Source: an uncultured Anaerotignum sp. (GTDB lineage Bacteria > Bacillota > Clostridia > Lachnospirales > Anaerotignaceae). From it: DNA of 22,584 nt. Position numbers and translations under genes: made by a program. Shown here piece by piece: positions 21,555 through 22,584 of this stretch; within the stretch, counting starts at the first letter, position 1, and each line of letters opens with the position of its first letter. The notes under the pieces are model-generated. The model saw only the letters and a program-made list of their open reading frames with translations. It was not told the DNA's origin and ran no database searches. The stretch covers positions 1 to 22,584 of the forward strand of contig NZ_CAJMDQ010000039.1 of assembly GCF_905212195.1 (NCBI RefSeq). Reading direction: 5' to 3'.

Positions 21555-21588
21555 ATATAAGAGTCTTGCATGAAGATGTTTCTTATAT
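21555..21588 (-). promoter_or_regulatory. Two-tier hairpin in the rpsJ-rplC gap
   Basis: ATATAAGA (21555-21562) pairs with TCTTATAT (21581-21588), and inside the loop TCTT (21564-21567) pairs with AAGA (21573-21576). It lies in a 171-nt gene-free gap before rplC. There is no U tract, so it is not a terminator. It may regulate rplC and the following genes or be a processing site. Confidence 0.4.
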
Positions 21589-21661
21589 AAACCGAGTGTT
21601 TTGGATAATTTCTTTTATTTGAAATCAGCGGTCGTTGCTTCCGTCTGTGATTTCCGTGATC

Positions 21662-21976
21662 TTATTTCATCACTTTCAGTGTGATGTCTACGCCTGCGGG
21701 CAGGTCCAGACGGCTCAGAGCGTCTGCTGTTTTGCCTGTAGGGCTCAGAATGTCGATCAATCTCTTGTGAGTTCTCATTTCGAACTGTTCTCTGGAGTCT
21801 TTGTATTTGTGTGTTGCTCTGATGATGGTCACAACTTCCTTCTTAGTGGGAAGTGGAATAGGACCACTGATCTGCGCTCCTGTTTTCTTTGCTGTTTCAA
21901 TGATCTGCGCTGCAGACTGATCGATCAGCTTGTGATCGTAAGCTTTGAGACTGATTCTGATTTTTGGGTTAGCCAT
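21662..21976 (-). CDS. rpsJ: 30S ribosomal protein S10 (uS10)
   Basis: Head protein, also the NusE antitermination partner. The 104-residue product starts MANPKIRISLKAYDHKLIDQ and contains GPIPLPTKKEVVTIIRATHK and FEMRTHKRLIDI. The ATG at 21976 follows AAAGGAGGGG. It is the first gene of the superoperon, after a leader of about 245 nt and a strong promoter. No fusA or tuf is present upstream within the window. Confidence 0.98.
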   Translation of the reverse strand: MANPKIRISLKAYDHKLIDQSAAQIIETAKKTGAQISGPIPLPTKKEVVTIIRATHKYKDSREQFEMRTHKRLIDILSPTGKTADALSRLDLPAGVDITLKVMK

Positions 21977-22222
21977 AAAAAAAGTCCCCTCCTTTTCGTA
22001 CTTTAACTTTCAGCACGACAAGTGGTGACTGCACACTTATCCGGGTGTATCCTGCAACGTCAGATACGCAAAGTTATCCTGTCGAGATAACTTACCCTAA
22101 ATATTCAGTACAGTGACCTTGTCGCCCGGTTTCTTGAACTGGACATCGCTCCTCGGAAAAACCATCAAGCCGCTCAATTCGGCTCTCAGCAACCTTCCGT
22201 ATCAACACTCTATGTCACAACA
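21977..22222 (-). promoter_or_regulatory. S10 superoperon 5' leader
   Basis: About 245 nt of transcribed leader. Two adjacent hairpins are clear: 22071-22093 (AAGTTATC/GATAACTT, 7-nt loop) and 22047-22067 (GTATCCTG/CAGATAC, one bulge). A weaker AAGTG/CACTT stem follows nearer rpsJ. S10 operons in other bacteria use such leaders for L4 or other ribosomal-protein feedback, but I do not recognise a named family here. A 22-codon reading frame also lies in it (22097-22165). Confidence 0.5.
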
Positions 22223-22223
22223 C

Positions 22224-22357
22224 AAACAAGTATACACGACTTTTCCCGATTTGGCAAGAGTTTTTTTGTATTTTTTCAAAAAAATTTCTTAGAATTTTAA
22301 CAAAAAACATTTGTCCATTTCGCGCAAAACTTAAACAAAATAAACAAGTGTATACAC
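22224..22357 (-). repeat. Repeated AAACAAGT(GT)ATACAC motif at and upstream of the S10 promoter
   Basis: AAACAAGTATACAC (22224-22237, covering the -10) and AAACAAGTGTATACAC (22342-22357) are near-identical direct repeats about 118 bp apart; the upstream copy contains a perfect 10-bp palindrome, GTGTATACAC. The upstream copy could be the -10 of a second promoter, but it has no good -35, or it could be a regulator site. Confidence 0.4.
22229..22257 (-). promoter_or_regulatory. Sigma-A promoter of the S10-spc-alpha superoperon
   Basis: On the minus strand: TTGCCA (-35, 22252-22257), 17 nt, TATACT (-10, 22229-22234). Directly upstream lie A/T tracts (about 22258-22300), which resemble an UP element bound by RNA polymerase alpha. 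This suits a very strong, growth-controlled promoter. Confidence 0.85.
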
Positions 22358-22584
22358 AGAGTTTTGCATAATGCATCCCTCTTTTGTTTCTCTTGTACAA
22401 AACAGGCACCAGAATTTCTCCGTTTTTGCACGCATAAATAAGGTACCTCTTTCATATACCCTCACAATCTTTCTTTTTCTTTTGATATTCCCATTTTTTC
22501 CAGATTTTATACCTGCATCCTCTCACTGCAATTACGGAGTTTCTTCCTATATATAATAGTAGAAATTCTTCTCAATCAAAAATA
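22258..22584. other. AT-rich region upstream of the S10 promoter, no gene seen
   Basis: About 327 nt with no convincing gene on either strand; short open frames lack ribosome sites. It is AT-rich, with A/T tracts next to the S10 promoter. At the extreme right, TTGATT (22574-22579), 18 nt, TATATA (22550-22555) is a possible minus-strand promoter of low certainty. The usual upstream neighbours (tuf, fusA) are not here. Confidence 0.6.

Noticed and set aside
22215..22409. 64-codon minus-strand frame over the S10 promoter
   Set aside because: It covers the promoter elements, lacks a ribosome site and is low-complexity AT-rich.
22371..22556. 61-codon hydrophobic plus-strand frame at the right edge
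   Set aside because: Hydrophobic only because the DNA is T-rich; no ribosome site or promoter; no family recognised.
1..22584. CRISPR array, tRNA/rRNA genes, insertion sequences or prophage genes
   Set aside because: No regularly spaced repeat-spacer units, cloverleaf sequences, transposase motifs or phage genes were seen on either strand.

Overview
The window is one long ribosomal-protein superoperon (S10-spc-alpha) plus its usual downstream neighbours, read almost entirely from the minus strand (right to left). Gene content and order point to a low-to-moderate-GC Gram-positive of the class Clostridia, probably Lachnospirales-like. The supporting signs are rpsD sitting between rpsK and rpoA, a zinc-binding type S14, a KOW protein before infA, the ecfA-ecfA-ecfT-truA-rplM-rpsI block after rplQ, strong AGGAGG ribosome binding sites, and an enlarged L17. 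The species cannot be fixed from this sequence.

Layout in the direction of transcription: a sigma-A promoter (22229-22257) and a leader of about 245 nt precede rpsJ. Then come rplC-rplD-rplW-rplB-rpsS-rplV-rpsC-rplP-rpmC-rpsQ-rplN-rplX-rplE-rpsN-rpsH-rplF-rplR-rpsE-rpmD-rplO-secY, adk, a KOW-domain gene, infA, rpmJ, rpsM-rpsK-rpsD-rpoA-rplQ, and a rho-independent terminator (6321-6359). The map gene, which commonly sits between adk and infA, is absent. Several gaps that are short in related operons hold stem-loops instead: rpsJ-rplC, adk-KOW, rpmJ-rpsM, rpsD-rpoA and rpoA-rplQ.

A second minus-strand unit starts at a good promoter (5692-5720) and encodes the two ATPases and the transmembrane coupling subunit of an energy-coupling factor vitamin/metal transporter (ecfA1-ecfA2-ecfT). 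A terminator follows, then a membrane acyltransferase-3 gene whose stop codon overlaps the start of truA. The acyltransferase sits inside what is normally a contiguous ecfT-truA pair. The last unit, rplM-rpsI, has its own consensus promoter (1069-1097) and a structured leader.

The only convincing plus-strand gene is a 57-residue secreted-peptide gene (5937-6110) in the rplQ-ecfA1 gap. It has an extended -10 promoter and, directly upstream, a set of 11-bp-phased repeats that includes three identical CTGTAAC heptamers exactly 22 bp apart. This looks like a binding array for a PhoB/OmpR-type response regulator. It is the least expected structure in an otherwise housekeeping region.
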